In this document: positions 34,011 to 42,831 of the stretch, piece by piece
How positions within the stretch are numbered: position 1 is the first letter of the stretch
Layout of the letters: each line of letters starts with the position of its first letter
DNA from: Oleispira sp963933055
GTDB lineage: Bacteria; Pseudomonadota; Gammaproteobacteria; Pseudomonadales; Oceanobacteraceae
Length of the DNA stretch: 64,000 nt
Assembly: GCA_963933055.1 (NCBI GenBank)
Contig: CAWVSY010000006.1
Coordinates: 20,189-84,188, forward strand
Direction: 5' to 3'
Program-made: the position numbers and the translations under genes
The notes under the pieces: model-generated
Databases searched by the model: none
What the model was told of the DNA's origin: nothing
What the model saw: only the letters and a program-made list of their open reading frames with translations

Positions 34011-35339
34011 TTAGCGCGAAGCACCACCAGAACCGAAATTCTTTAAATTTGATTTCTTCATCACTGATTCATACTGATGTGACATCAAATGCGACTGCAC
34101 TTGGGACATAAAGTCCATCACGACCACTACAACAATCAATAACGAAGTACCACCGAAATAGAAGGGTACATCAGCCAAGACGACAAGCATCTGTGGCATC
34201 AAGCACACTGCCGCGATATATAAGGAGCCGAACAATGTCAACTTACCTAATACACCATCGATATAGTTAGCAGTTTGTATTCCTGGACGAATCCCTGGAA
34301 TAAAAGCACCAGACTTCTTCAAGTTTTCAGCCACATCTTTCGGGTTAAACATTAACGCCGTATAGAAATAGCAGAAGAAGATGATACCCGCTGCGAACAG
34401 TACGATATATAGCGGTTGACTAGGTCCTAACGCTAAAGATACATCCTGCAACCACTCCATTCCTTCGGTCTGACCAAACCACTGGCCGATCGAAGCGGGG
34501 AATAATAACAGACTTGATGCAAAAATAGCAGGAATAACACCAGCCATATTCAATTTTAATGGTAAATGGCTTGTCTGTGCAGCAAATACCTTGCGGCCTT
34601 GCTGGCGCTTAGCGTAATTAATGGTAATTCGACGCTGTCCTCGTTCAACGAAAACAACAAACGCAACAACCATTACCGCCACAATCCCAATCGCTAACAA
34701 CACAAGGATGTTTAAGTCCCCTTGACGTGCTGATTCGAAACTTTGACCGATCGCACCAGGCAAACCTGCAACGATACCCGCAAAGATCAGTATAGAGATG
34801 CCGTTACCAATGCCACGCTCAGTGATTTGTTCACCAAGCCACATTAGGAAGACAGCACCACATACGAAAGACGGAATAGCTCCCAGATAGAAATCCATGC
34901 CAGAGCTAAAGGTAATACCCTGCCCCGCAAGACCGACTGACACACCAGTTGCCTGGATAGTAGCCAACAATACCGTGCCGTAGCGCGTATATTGCGTGAT
35001 CTTGCGGCGACCAGCTTCACCTTCTTTCTTCAGCTGTTCTAGCTGGGGGCTCACTGCCGTTAGCAATTGCATAATAATAGAAGCAGAAATGTAAGGCATG
35101 ATGCCGAGCGCAAGAATACTCATGCGCTCCAATGCACCACCCGAAAACATATTGAACATACTCAAGATCGTGCCTTGATTCTGTTCAAACATCTGCGCTA
35201 ATTGATCGGGGTTAATTCCTGGTACAGGAATGTGTGCCCCAATTCGATATACGATAATCGCTAAGAATACGAAGCGGATCCGAGCCCATAGCTCGGATAA
35301 TCCACTTTGCATGCCTTGCGGTAGTGAGCCTTTAGCCAT
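34011..35339 (-). CDS. secY: preprotein translocase subunit SecY
   Basis: Central channel of the Sec translocon, 442 residues with ten transmembrane helices. Early block FLAIIVYRIGAHIPVPGINP, the helix 2 plug region LSMFNMFSGGALERMSI, and cytoplasmic loops including INYAKRQQGRKVFAAQTSHL. Its start is immediately after rplO (no gap), so translation is coupled. It partners with SecE, encoded at 60.8 kb in this window. Confidence 0.97.
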   Translation of the reverse strand: MAKGSLPQGMQSGLSELWARIRFVFLAIIVYRIGAHIPVPGINPDQLAQMFEQNQGTILSMFNMFSGGALERMSILALGIMPYISASIIMQLLTAVSPQLEQLKKEGEAGRRKITQYTRYGTVLLATIQATGVSVGLAGQGITFSSGMDFYLGAIPSFVCGAVFLMWLGEQITERGIGNGISILIFAGIVAGLPGAIGQSFESARQGDLNILVLLAIGIVAVMVVAFVVFVERGQRRITINYAKRQQGRKVFAAQTSHLPLKLNMAGVIPAIFASSLLLFPASIGQWFGQTEGMEWLQDVSLALGPSQPLYIVLFAAGIIFFCYFYTALMFNPKDVAENLKKSGAFIPGIRPGIQTANYIDGVLGKLTLFGSLYIAAVCLMPQMLVVLADVPFYFGGTSLLIVVVVVMDFMSQVQSHLMSHQYESVMKKSNLKNFGSGGASR

Positions 35340-35774
35340 TTAGTCCTCGACCTTACCACCGGCAGCTTCAATAGCTGCCTGAGCACCTTTAGTTACTTTC
35401 AAACCTTTGATAGTAACAGCTTGTTTGATCTCACCTGACAAGATTACGCGAGCACGCTTAATCTTATCGCCGATGATATCTGCAGCTTTAAGAGCTGCTA
35501 AATCTACGATGTCGCCTTCTACTTTAGTTAATTCGTTTAAACGAACCTCAGCGGTATACTGAGCTTGACGTGAAGTAAAACCAAATTTTGGCAAGCGACG
35601 TTGCAAAGGCATTTGACCACCTTCGAAACCAGGGGCAACCTTACCACCTGAACGAGACTTTTGTCCTTTGTGACCACGGCCGCCAGTCTTACCAAGACCA
35701 GAACCGATACCACGACCTACACGCTTACGTGCGGTTTTAGCACCTTTACCAGGGCTGAGTTCATTAAGACGCAT
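35340..35774 (-). CDS. rplO: 50S ribosomal protein L15
   Basis: 144 residues. The glycine/arginine-rich N-terminal extension (KRVGRGIGSGLGKTGGRGHK) threads into 23S rRNA. The globular C-terminal part contains VTIKGLKVTKGAQAAIEAAG. 4 bases after rpmD, and directly abutting secY downstream. Confidence 0.97.
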   Translation of the reverse strand: MRLNELSPGKGAKTARKRVGRGIGSGLGKTGGRGHKGQKSRSGGKVAPGFEGGQMPLQRRLPKFGFTSRQAQYTAEVRLNELTKVEGDIVDLAALKAADIIGDKIKRARVILSGEIKQAVTIKGLKVTKGAQAAIEAAGGKVED

Positions 35775-35778
35775 CTTA

Positions 35779-35961
35779 TTATCCCTCTACCTTAAGCATG
35801 TATTGAACCTTGTTGATCATGCCACGTACTGACGGAGTATCTTCCAACTCTACAGTGTGACCGATCTTACGAAGGCCTAGACCTTTAATGGTCGCGCGAT
35901 GCTTCGGCAATTTGCCGATTGAGCTACGCAATTGTGTTACCTTAACGGTTTTCTTAGCCAT
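35779..35961 (-). CDS. rpmD: 50S ribosomal protein L30
   Basis: 60 residues, with the typical KVTQLRSSIGKLPKHRATIK and LGLRKIGHTVELEDTPSVRG blocks. A small beta-alpha-beta protein at the central protuberance. 6 bases after rpsE in the spc operon. Confidence 0.96.
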   Translation of the reverse strand: MAKKTVKVTQLRSSIGKLPKHRATIKGLGLRKIGHTVELEDTPSVRGMINKVQYMLKVEG

Positions 35962-35967
35962 GATGCC

Positions 35968-36477
35968 TTACCCCAGAATATCTTCTACGGATTTACCACG
36001 CTTGGCTGCAACTTGTTCAGGTGACTTCATTTGATTCAAGCCATTGAATGTTGCACGAACAACGTTTACAGGGTTTGTAGACCCGTAACATTTTGCCAAT
36101 ACGTTCTTAACACCACACATTTCTAAAACTGCACGCATTGCACCACCGGCAATAATACCAGTACCTTCAGATGCTGGCTGCATGTAAACCTTAGAACCGC
36201 CGTGGCGTGCCTTAATAGGATATTGCAAGGTTGTACCATCTAGTTCTACCTGGATGATATTTCGCTTAGCTGAATCCATTGCTTTCTGGATAGCTGTTGG
36301 AACTTCGCGTGCTTTACCACGACCAAAACCAACTTTACCATTTCCGTCGCCAACTACAGTCAAAGCAGTGAAGCCGAATATACGACCCCCTTTTACTACT
36401 TTTGCAACACGGTTCACTTGAACCAGTTTTTCCTGCAGATCGCTTTCGTTACGCTCTACGCGTTCATTATTTGCCAT
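35968..36477 (-). CDS. rpsE: 30S ribosomal protein S5
   Basis: 169 residues. RNA-binding loop RVAKVVKGGRIFGFTALTVV, then GNGKVGFGRGKAREVPTAIQ. The C-terminal domain includes ASEGTGIIAGGAMRAVLEM. S5 contributes to decoding accuracy and mRNA unwinding with S3 and S4. 12 bases after rplR. Confidence 0.97.
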   Translation of the reverse strand: MANNERVERNESDLQEKLVQVNRVAKVVKGGRIFGFTALTVVGDGNGKVGFGRGKAREVPTAIQKAMDSAKRNIIQVELDGTTLQYPIKARHGGSKVYMQPASEGTGIIAGGAMRAVLEMCGVKNVLAKCYGSTNPVNVVRATFNGLNQMKSPEQVAAKRGKSVEDILG

Positions 36478-36489
36478 TGTTTCTACCCC

Positions 36490-36840
36490 TTAGAATTCCA
36501 AGCCGCCTTCACGGGCTGCATCAGCCAGGGCCTTAACTCGACCATGGTATTGGAAACCAGAGCGGTCGAAAGCAACCTTAGTGACACCAGCAGCTTTAGC
36601 GCGTTCAGCGATAAGCTGGCCGACTTTAGTTGCTGCTTCAACGTTACCAGTAGCAGTTGCACGCAGATCTGCTTCAACAGTAGAGGCTGTAGCTAACACT
36701 TCAGCACCACTGGAAGAAAGAATCTGAGCATAAATGTGTCTGGGTGTACGATTTACACACAGACGTACTGTACCCTTCTCGCGAATACGCATACGAGTTT
36801 TACGGGCACGGCGTAAACGAGCTGTTTTCTTCTCATTCAT
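36490..36840 (-). CDS. rplR: 50S ribosomal protein L18
   Basis: 116 residues. RLCVNRTPRHIYAQILSSSG and KAAGVTKVAFDRSGFQYHGR are the recognisable L18 blocks. Binds 5S rRNA with L5 at the central protuberance. 11 bases after rplF. Confidence 0.96.
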   Translation of the reverse strand: MNEKKTARLRRARKTRMRIREKGTVRLCVNRTPRHIYAQILSSSGAEVLATASTVEADLRATATGNVEAATKVGQLIAERAKAAGVTKVAFDRSGFQYHGRVKALADAAREGGLEF

Positions 36841-36851
36841 GAGCCTAGACC

Positions 36852-37385
36852 TTATTTCTTCTTAGCTTCTTTGCGACGCACATTTTCGTCAGCATAACGA
36901 ACACCTTTACCTTTATAAGGCTCTGGTGGACGGTATCCACGAATTTCTGCGGCTACTTGACCAACCTGTTGCTTATCAACACCAGAAATTACAATCTCAG
37001 TTTGAGATGGTACTTCAACAGTGATGCCTTCTGGTAACTCATAATCCACTGGATGAGAGAAACCTAAGCTCAGATTGACGACTTTTCCAGAAGTTTTGGC
37101 ACGGTAACCAACACCCTGAAGAATTAATTTCTTCTGGAAGCCTTGAGTTACGCCAACAACCATGTTGTTCACTAAAGAACGGAATGTACCAGCCATAGCC
37201 ATGGCTGCTTTATCACCGTTCTTTGGAGCGAAAACAATGTTGCTTTCTTCTTGTTTAATTTCTACAGAAGGATGTACATCCATCTCTAGAGTGCCCTTAC
37301 CGCCTTTAATCGCGATTTTGGACTCCGCTAGTGTTACTTCAACACCAGCCGGAATAGCTACGGGAGCTTTTGCAATACGAGACAT
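36852..37385 (-). CDS. rplF: 50S ribosomal protein L6
   Basis: 177 residues, two repeated RNA-binding folds. It begins MSRIAKAPVAIPAGVEVTLA and ends with IRGYRPPEPYKGKGVRYADE, the conserved C-terminal signature. L6 lies near the sarcin-ricin loop and the GTPase centre. 12 bases after rpsH. Confidence 0.97.
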   Translation of the reverse strand: MSRIAKAPVAIPAGVEVTLAESKIAIKGGKGTLEMDVHPSVEIKQEESNIVFAPKNGDKAAMAMAGTFRSLVNNMVVGVTQGFQKKLILQGVGYRAKTSGKVVNLSLGFSHPVDYELPEGITVEVPSQTEIVISGVDKQQVGQVAAEIRGYRPPEPYKGKGVRYADENVRRKEAKKK

Positions 37386-37397
37386 TGTAAAATTCCC

Positions 37398-37790
37398 TTA
37401 GAATACGGTAGCAATAACTTCGCCGCCAATGCCTTGAGCACGGGCTGCACGATCAGTCATTACACCTTTCGAAGTGGATACGATGGCAACACCTAGACCA
37501 GCTTCTACTTTTGGTAGAACAGCTGTGCCTTTGTATTGACGTAAACCTGGACGACTAACACGCTTGATCGTCTCAATTACTGGCTTACCTTCGTAGTACT
37601 TAAGGTCTATATTCAGGCTAGGTTTAACGTCGCCTTCAACTGCAAACGCAGTGATATAACCTTCATCTTGTAGCAACTGGGCTACAGATACTTTTAACTT
37701 AGAAGACGGCATACTCACACTCGCATGTCCAGCCAATTGGCCGTTGCGAATACGAGTTAGCATGTCCGCTAAGGGATCTTGCATACTCAT
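37398..37790 (-). CDS. rpsH: 30S ribosomal protein S8
   Basis: 130 residues starting MSMQDPLADMLTRIRNGQLA, with the C-terminal GVAIVSTSKGVMTDRAARAQ. S8 binds the centre of 16S rRNA and, in E. coli, also represses the spc operon at rplE. The spacer from rpsN is 84 bases, longer than most in this operon; I see no clear hairpin in it. Confidence 0.97.
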   Translation of the reverse strand: MSMQDPLADMLTRIRNGQLAGHASVSMPSSKLKVSVAQLLQDEGYITAFAVEGDVKPSLNIDLKYYEGKPVIETIKRVSRPGLRQYKGTAVLPKVEAGLGVAIVSTSKGVMTDRAARAQGIGGEVIATVF

Positions 37791-37874
37791 TTCATTTTCC
37801 TCTGTTGTACAGCGCCCTAGAAAATAAAGAAAAGAGCACCATTACAGTACTCCCTCTTCACTAACCGGAATTGC

Positions 37875-38180
37875 TTACCAACTAGCTTTTTTCAGGCCAG
37901 GAACGTTACCTTTCATGCCTTCTTCACGTAGCTTAATACGAGAAAGCTTGAATTTACGGTATACGCCATGTGGACGACCTGTGATTTGGCAGCGGTTACG
38001 TAAACGGCTCTTTGAAGAGTCACGTGGAAGCTTTTGCAATTGAATTTGCGCGCTCCAACGATCTTCATCAGAAGAATCTACGTTTAAGATAATCGCCTTC
38101 AGTGCAGCGCGTTTCTCAGCGTGTTTAGCTACTAGCTTCTCACGTTTCGCTTCGCGCTGTTTCATACTGATCTTAGCCAT
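37875..38180 (-). CDS. rpsN: 30S ribosomal protein S14 (zinc-free type)
   Basis: 101 residues, beginning AKISMKQREAKREKLVAKHA and ending MKGNVPGLKKASW. The long form lacks the Cys-X2-Cys zinc pairs of short S14. The conserved core is RLRNRCQITGRPHGVYRKF. 11 bases after rplE. Confidence 0.96.
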   Translation of the reverse strand: MAKISMKQREAKREKLVAKHAEKRAALKAIILNVDSSDEDRWSAQIQLQKLPRDSSKSRLRNRCQITGRPHGVYRKFKLSRIKLREEGMKGNVPGLKKASW

Positions 38181-38191
38181 GAGACTTACCC

Positions 38192-38731
38192 TTAGTTACG
38201 GAACGGGAAGTTCAATGCTTTTAATAAAGCATGACCTTCTTCGTTCGTCTTAGCTGTAGTAGTGATAGTGATATCCATACCGCGAATCTTATCGACTTTG
38301 TCGTATTCGATTTCTGGAAAGATAATCTGCTCTTTCACGCCCATGCTGTAGTTACCACGGCCATCGAATGATTTACCATTCAAGCCACGGAAGTCACGTA
38401 CACGAGGAAGCGAGATGTCGATTAGACGATCAAGGAATTCCCACATACGATCTGCGCGCATGGTTACTTTACAGCCAATTGGGTAGCCGTCACGTACTTT
38501 AAAGCTCGCAACAGACTTGCGAGCCTTAGTAACAACTGCTTTTTGACCTGACATTGCTTCCATATCAGCAACGGCGTTATCAAGAAGTTTTTTATCGCCT
38601 AGCGCTTCACCAACACCCATGTTTAGGGTGATTTTAGTAACGCGTGGCACTTCCATAACGTTTTTGTAACCAAACTCTTCAGTCAACTTGGCTACAACAT
38701 CTGATTTGTACAGTTCTTTCAAACGTGACAT
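38192..38731 (-). CDS. rplE: 50S ribosomal protein L5
   Basis: 179 residues. NVMEVPRVTKITLNMGVGEA and FRGLNGKSFDGRGNYSMGVK are strongly conserved L5 blocks, ending ALLKALNFPFRN. Binds 5S rRNA and contacts tRNA and S13. 20 bases after rplX; this is where S8 would bind the spc message in E. coli. Confidence 0.97.
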   Translation of the reverse strand: MSRLKELYKSDVVAKLTEEFGYKNVMEVPRVTKITLNMGVGEALGDKKLLDNAVADMEAMSGQKAVVTKARKSVASFKVRDGYPIGCKVTMRADRMWEFLDRLIDISLPRVRDFRGLNGKSFDGRGNYSMGVKEQIIFPEIEYDKVDKIRGMDITITTTAKTNEEGHALLKALNFPFRN

Positions 38732-38751
38732 ATCGGTATCTCCTAGTTGCT

Positions 38752-39063
38752 TTAAGCGATTACTTCGCCGGTGGATTTGAAAACACGCACTTTAGTCTCG
38801 CCTTCAACTTTAAAGCCAACACGGTCGGCTTTTTCAGTCTTAGGGTTCCAGATTGCAACGTTAGAAACTTGAATTCCAGCTTCTTTTTCAACGATGCCGC
38901 CTGGTTGCTGTAGTTGCGGGTTAGGCTTTTGGTGTTTTTTCACCATGTTAATGCCGGTAATGATAACACGATTATCGGCAAGTACTTTAACTACTTTGCC
39001 TCGCTTACCATTATCTTTTCCAGCAATAACAATTACTTCGTCATCTCTACGAATTTTTAACAT
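38752..39063 (-). CDS. rplX: 50S ribosomal protein L24
   Basis: 103 residues with an N-terminal KOW motif (DEVIVIAGKDNGKRGKVVKV) and the following GINMVKKHQKPNPQLQQPGG. An assembly initiator of the large subunit. 13 bases after rplN. Confidence 0.97.
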   Translation of the reverse strand: MLKIRRDDEVIVIAGKDNGKRGKVVKVLADNRVIITGINMVKKHQKPNPQLQQPGGIVEKEAGIQVSNVAIWNPKTEKADRVGFKVEGETKVRVFKSTGEVIA

Positions 39064-39076
39064 GCTATCTCTACCC

Positions 39077-39445
39077 CTATAACACTTCTGGTGCTAGGGA
39101 AATGATCTTCATGAACTTCTCAGATCGAAGTTCACGAGTCACTGGCCCAAAAATACGGGTACCGATAGGTGCATCTGAAGCATTTAATAATACTGCAGAA
39201 TTCGTATCGAAACGAATGATAGAACCATCCGGACGACGAACACCTTTACGTGTACGAACAACAACTGCTGTAAGTACTTGACCCTTCTTAACTTTGCCGC
39301 GTGGAATTGCTTCCTTAACGGATACCTTAATAAGGTCGCCGATACGGGCATAGCGACGGTGTGAACCGCCCAAAACCTTAATACACATTACACGTTTGGC
39401 GCCGCTGTTATCAGCAACATCCAGCATTGATTGTGTTTGGATCAT
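39077..39445 (-). CDS. rplN: 50S ribosomal protein L14
   Basis: 122 residues beginning MIQTQSMLDVADNSGAKRVM and ending LRSEKFMKIISLAPEVL, both near-invariant. L14 forms an intersubunit bridge and is the binding platform of the silencing factor RsfS. First gene of the spc group; the 23-base gap from rpsQ leaves little room for a separate promoter, so S10 and spc may be read through. Confidence 0.97.
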   Translation of the reverse strand: MIQTQSMLDVADNSGAKRVMCIKVLGGSHRRYARIGDLIKVSVKEAIPRGKVKKGQVLTAVVVRTRKGVRRPDGSIIRFDTNSAVLLNASDAPIGTRIFGPVTRELRSEKFMKIISLAPEVL

Positions 39446-39468
39446 GCCATTTGCTCCTAGTAACTGCG

Positions 39469-39732
39469 CTAAACCTTAACGGCGCGCTCATCAACAGTAA
39501 CCAACGTCCAAGTCTTTGTTTTAGACAATGGACGAGATTCCTTAACAGTAACCACGTCACCGATTTGGCATTCGTTGTTCGCGTCGTGTGCGTGTACTTT
39601 CGTAGAACGCTTCACGAATTTCTTGTAGATCGGGTGTTGAACACGACGCTCTACAAGAACAGTGATGGTTTGATCCATCTTATCGCTTACAACCTTACCA
39701 GTAAGGGTGCGTGCAGTAGTTTGTTCACTCAT
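39469..39732 (-). CDS. rpsQ: 30S ribosomal protein S17
   Basis: 87 residues. TLTGKVVSDKMDQTITVLVE followed by HPIYKKFVKRSTKVHAHD is the S17 OB-fold signature. Binds the 16S 5' domain. 2 bases after rpmC, last gene of the S10 group. Confidence 0.97.
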   Translation of the reverse strand: MSEQTTARTLTGKVVSDKMDQTITVLVERRVQHPIYKKFVKRSTKVHAHDANNECQIGDVVTVKESRPLSKTKTWTLVTVDERAVKV

Positions 39733-39734
39733 GA

Positions 39735-39929
39735 TTATTCACCTGCCTTCTGAGCCAGCACGGTTTTTACGCGAGCTATGTTGCGACGAGTCTGCTTGAT
39801 TAGGTGAGATTGACCCAACTGACCAGTAGACTTCTGCATGCGCAACTTAAATTGATCGCTCAACAGCTCTTCTAACTGAGTTTGTAACTCAGCTACTGAC
39901 TTATCTTTTAATTCAATCGCCGTCATCAC
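39735..39929 (-). CDS. rpmC: 50S ribosomal protein L29
   Basis: 64 residues (63 if the second of two adjacent ATG codons is used). Two-helix protein with ELKDKSVAELQTQLEELLSD and ARVKTVLAQKAG, located near the exit tunnel. The start overlaps the stop of rplP by 4 bases (ATGA). Confidence 0.95.
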   Translation of the reverse strand: MMTAIELKDKSVAELQTQLEELLSDQFKLRMQKSTGQLGQSHLIKQTRRNIARVKTVLAQKAGE

Positions 39930-40336
39930 ATCACCGTCCGTTTAACGAATGTTGTAGCAATAGGCAATTTCGCCGCAGCAAGTTCGAACGCTTCACGAGC
40001 TAATTCTTCACTTACACCTTCCATTTCGTATAAAACACGACCTGGTTGGATTTGGCATACCCAGTACTCTACATTACCTTTACCCTTACCTTGACGAACC
40101 TCTAGAGGCTTGCTGGTAATCGGCTTATCAGGAAAGATGCGAATCCAGATTTTCCCGCCACGCTTGATTTTACGAGTCATAGTACGACGCGCAGCTTCAA
40201 TTTGACGAGCTGTAATGCGACCTCGGCCAGTAGCCTTAAGGCCATACTCACCGAAGCTCACTTTACTTCCGCGAGCCAGACCACGATTGCGGCCCTTCAT
40301 CATTTTGCGGAACTTTGTACGTTTTGGCATCAACAT
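39926..40336 (-). CDS. rplP: 50S ribosomal protein L16
   Basis: 136 residues. MLMPKRTKFRKMMKGRNRGL is the usual N-terminus (so the first ATG is used) and GYWV-like EYWVCQIQPGRVLYEMEGV is conserved. Located near the A-site tRNA and required late in 50S assembly. 12 bases after rpsC. The arginine hydroxylated by the 2OG oxygenase YcfD in E. coli lies in the GRVLYE region; the oxygenase in this window is of another group. Confidence 0.97.
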   Translation of the reverse strand: MLMPKRTKFRKMMKGRNRGLARGSKVSFGEYGLKATGRGRITARQIEAARRTMTRKIKRGGKIWIRIFPDKPITSKPLEVRQGKGKGNVEYWVCQIQPGRVLYEMEGVSEELAREAFELAAAKLPIATTFVKRTVM

Positions 40337-40348
40337 GGTTAAAAACCC

Positions 40349-41038
40349 CTATGAACGGCCGCCTTTCTTTTTGCCTTGGTTTTTAGCACGGTTTCGAACT
40401 TCTTCGATACCACCCAAGACTTCACCTTTGAAGATCCATACTTTTACGCCGATAACGCCGTAAGTAGTATGTGCTTCGCAAGTACCATAATCGATGTCTG
40501 CACGTAGTGTGTGCAAAGGAACACGTCCTTCACGATACCACTCTGAACGAGCGATTTCAGCACCACCTAAACGACCACCAACTTGAATCTTGATACCTTC
40601 AGCACCGCCACGCATAGCATTCTGAACGGCGCGCTTCATAGCACGACGGAACATAATACGACGCTCTAGCTGGCTAGCAACGCTTTGCGCTACTAATTTA
40701 GCATCAAGATCTGGCTTACGGATCTCTTCAATATTAATGTGTACCGGAATACCCATCATATCAGTGATTTCTTTACGTAGTTTCTCTACGTCTTCGCCTT
40801 TCTTACCAATCACGATGCCTGGACGGGCAGTATGAATAGTAACTTTCGCATTTTGCGAAGGACGTTCGATAACTACTTTGCTTACTGAAGCTTTAACAAG
40901 ACGTTTCTCAATAAGAGTACGTACTTGGATATCAGTTAACAAATTATCTGCATATTTGTCGCTTCCGGCATACCAAACACTATTATGGTCTTTGGTGATA
41001 CCGAGACGAATACCAGTAGGATGTACTTTCTGACCCAT
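40349..41038 (-). CDS. rpsC: 30S ribosomal protein S3
   Basis: 229 residues. MGQKVHPTGIRLGITKDHNS at the start, a KH domain with RPGIVIGKKGEDVEKLR (GxxG), and the C-terminal DIDYGTCEAHTTYGVIGVKV. S3 forms the mRNA entry helicase with S4 and S5. 10 bases after rplV. Confidence 0.97.
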   Translation of the reverse strand: MGQKVHPTGIRLGITKDHNSVWYAGSDKYADNLLTDIQVRTLIEKRLVKASVSKVVIERPSQNAKVTIHTARPGIVIGKKGEDVEKLRKEITDMMGIPVHINIEEIRKPDLDAKLVAQSVASQLERRIMFRRAMKRAVQNAMRGGAEGIKIQVGGRLGGAEIARSEWYREGRVPLHTLRADIDYGTCEAHTTYGVIGVKVWIFKGEVLGGIEEVRNRAKNQGKKKGGRS

Positions 41039-41048
41039 CTTCGGCTCC

Positions 41049-41384
41049 CTATTTCTCAGACACTTTAACAGTGATGTGACAAGAACGCTTCAATATACGA
41101 TCAGCACGACCCTTGGCACGCGGACGAATGCGTTTCATGGTAGTACCTTCGTCAACGAAGATTGTTGATACATTCAACTCATCTACGTCAGCGCCTTCGT
41201 TATGCTCAGCGTTAGCGATGGCAGATTCCAACACTTTCTTCATTAAGTCAGCACCCTTTTTAGGGCTAAACTCAAGAATAGTTAACGCTTCAGAAACATT
41301 TTTTCCGCGGATTTGATCCGCAACTAGACGTGCCTTTTGGGCAGACAGTTGAGCTCCACGTAATATAGCGGCTACTTCAGACAT
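41049..41384 (-). CDS. rplV: 50S ribosomal protein L22
   Basis: 111 residues with GAQLSAQKARLVADQIRGKN and the extended hairpin segment TTMKRIRPRAKGRADRIL that reaches the exit-tunnel constriction, the site of macrolide-resistance changes elsewhere. The hairpin looks intact. 17 bases after rpsS. Confidence 0.97.
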   Translation of the reverse strand: MSEVAAILRGAQLSAQKARLVADQIRGKNVSEALTILEFSPKKGADLMKKVLESAIANAEHNEGADVDELNVSTIFVDEGTTMKRIRPRAKGRADRILKRSCHITVKVSEK

Positions 41385-41401
41385 ACAATATAACCCCTTT
41401 A

Positions 41402-41677
41402 TTAACGTTTAGCTTTCTTATCTGCAACGTGACCTTTATAGGTACGTGTTACAGAAAATTCGCCTAGTTTATGTCCAACCATGTCTTCAGTTACGAAAAC
41501 AGGCACGTGTTGACGGCCGTTATGAACGGCAATGGTCAGTCCTACGAACTCTGGAAAGATCGTAGAGCGTCGAGACCAGGTTTTAATCGGACGTTTTTCG
41601 CCCGATTCTAACGCTGTCTCTACCTTTGTCATCAAGTGGTGGTCTATAAAAGGACCTTTTTTTAATGAACGTGGCAC
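41402..41677 (-). CDS. rpsS: 30S ribosomal protein S19
   Basis: 91 residues beginning MPRSLKKGPFIDHHLMTKVE, with VGHKLGEFSVTRTYKGHVAD at the end. Located in the small-subunit head with S13. 20 bases after rplB. Confidence 0.97.
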   Translation of the reverse strand: MPRSLKKGPFIDHHLMTKVETALESGEKRPIKTWSRRSTIFPEFVGLTIAVHNGRQHVPVFVTEDMVGHKLGEFSVTRTYKGHVADKKAKR

Positions 41678-41697
41678 AGCTCAATCCTCTTTTAAAT

Positions 41698-42525
41698 TTA
41701 CTTCGCCGAACGACGACGTACGATAAGTTTATCAGTACGTTTATTCGAACGAGTTTTATAACCCTTGGTAGGCATGCCCCACGGAGATACTGGGTGACGA
41801 CCACCCGATGTACGACCTTCACCACCACCATGTGGGTGATCAACTGGGTTCATAACAACACCACGAACCGTTGGACGTACGCCTCTCCAGCGTGAAGCAC
41901 CTGCTTTACCAAGCTGGCGCAAGCTGTGTTCGCTATTCCCCACTTCACCTAAAGTAGCGCGACATTCGGATAATACTTTACGCATTTCTCCAGAACGTAG
42001 ACGCAAGGTGCAGTAAGTACCTTCACGAGCAACAAGCTGAGCAGATGTACCAGCAGAACGAGCGATTTGAGCACCTTTACCAGGCTTCAATTCGATGCAG
42101 TGAATTACACTACCTACTGGAACATTACGCAATGGCATAGAGCTACCTACCTTAATAGGAGCATCTTCACCAGAACGTACTTCATCACCTGCTGAAAGAC
42201 CTTTAGGAGCGATAATGTAACGACGCTCACCATCTAGGTACTTCAACAATGCAATGTTAGCACTGCGATTTGGATCGTATTCTAAACGTTCAACAACAGC
42301 TGGAATGCCGTCTTTGTTACGTCTAAAATCGACTAAACGATAGTGTTGCTTATGACCACCACCGATGTGACGAGTAGTAATTCGACCGTTATTGTTACGA
42401 CCGCCACTCTTACTTTTCTTCTCTAGCAAACCAGCGAATGGCTTACCTTTGTGAAGTTCAGCGTTTACAACCTTAACCAGATGACGACGGCCAGCTGAAG
42501 TCGGTTTAGTTTTTACTAATGCCAT
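41698..42525 (-). CDS. rplB: 50S ribosomal protein L2
   Basis: 275 residues. The C-terminal NPVDHPHGGGEGRTSGGRHP contains the conserved histidine (HPHGGGEG) tied to peptidyl-transferase function. The N-terminal OB/SH3 parts include NNNGRITTRHIGGGHKQHYR. 12 bases after rplW. Confidence 0.98.
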   Translation of the reverse strand: MALVKTKPTSAGRRHLVKVVNAELHKGKPFAGLLEKKSKSGGRNNNGRITTRHIGGGHKQHYRLVDFRRNKDGIPAVVERLEYDPNRSANIALLKYLDGERRYIIAPKGLSAGDEVRSGEDAPIKVGSSMPLRNVPVGSVIHCIELKPGKGAQIARSAGTSAQLVAREGTYCTLRLRSGEMRKVLSECRATLGEVGNSEHSLRQLGKAGASRWRGVRPTVRGVVMNPVDHPHGGGEGRTSGGRHPVSPWGMPTKGYKTRSNKRTDKLIVRRRSAK

Positions 42526-42537
42526 TACCTTAGCTCC

Positions 42538-42831
42538 TTATTCTGCGTCAGCGAAGTCAATGTCCTGACCGGCTGCCAATGTAACGTATGCTTTACGCAC
42601 ATCATTACGCTTGCCCATGCCGCGTGCAGTACGCTTAGTTTTGCCTTTCTGATTCAAGACCTGAACATTTTCAACTTTAACGTCGAACAATGCTTCTACA
42701 GCTTTCTTGATTTCAGGCTTTGTAGCATCTGGGGCTACCACGAAGGTATATTGACCTTGCTCTGCGATCACTGTCGCTTTCTCAGAGATACGTGGACCCA
42801 TCAATACTTTATAGATACGTTCCTGGTTCAT
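42538..42831 (-). CDS. rplW: 50S ribosomal protein L23
   Basis: 97 residues starting MNQERIYKVLMGPRISEKAT, with the RNA-binding loop KGKTKRTARGMGKRNDVRKA. L23 is the docking site for trigger factor and SRP at the tunnel exit. Overlaps rplD by 4 bases. Confidence 0.96.
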   Translation of the reverse strand: MNQERIYKVLMGPRISEKATVIAEQGQYTFVVAPDATKPEIKKAVEALFDVKVENVQVLNQKGKTKRTARGMGKRNDVRKAYVTLAAGQDIDFADAE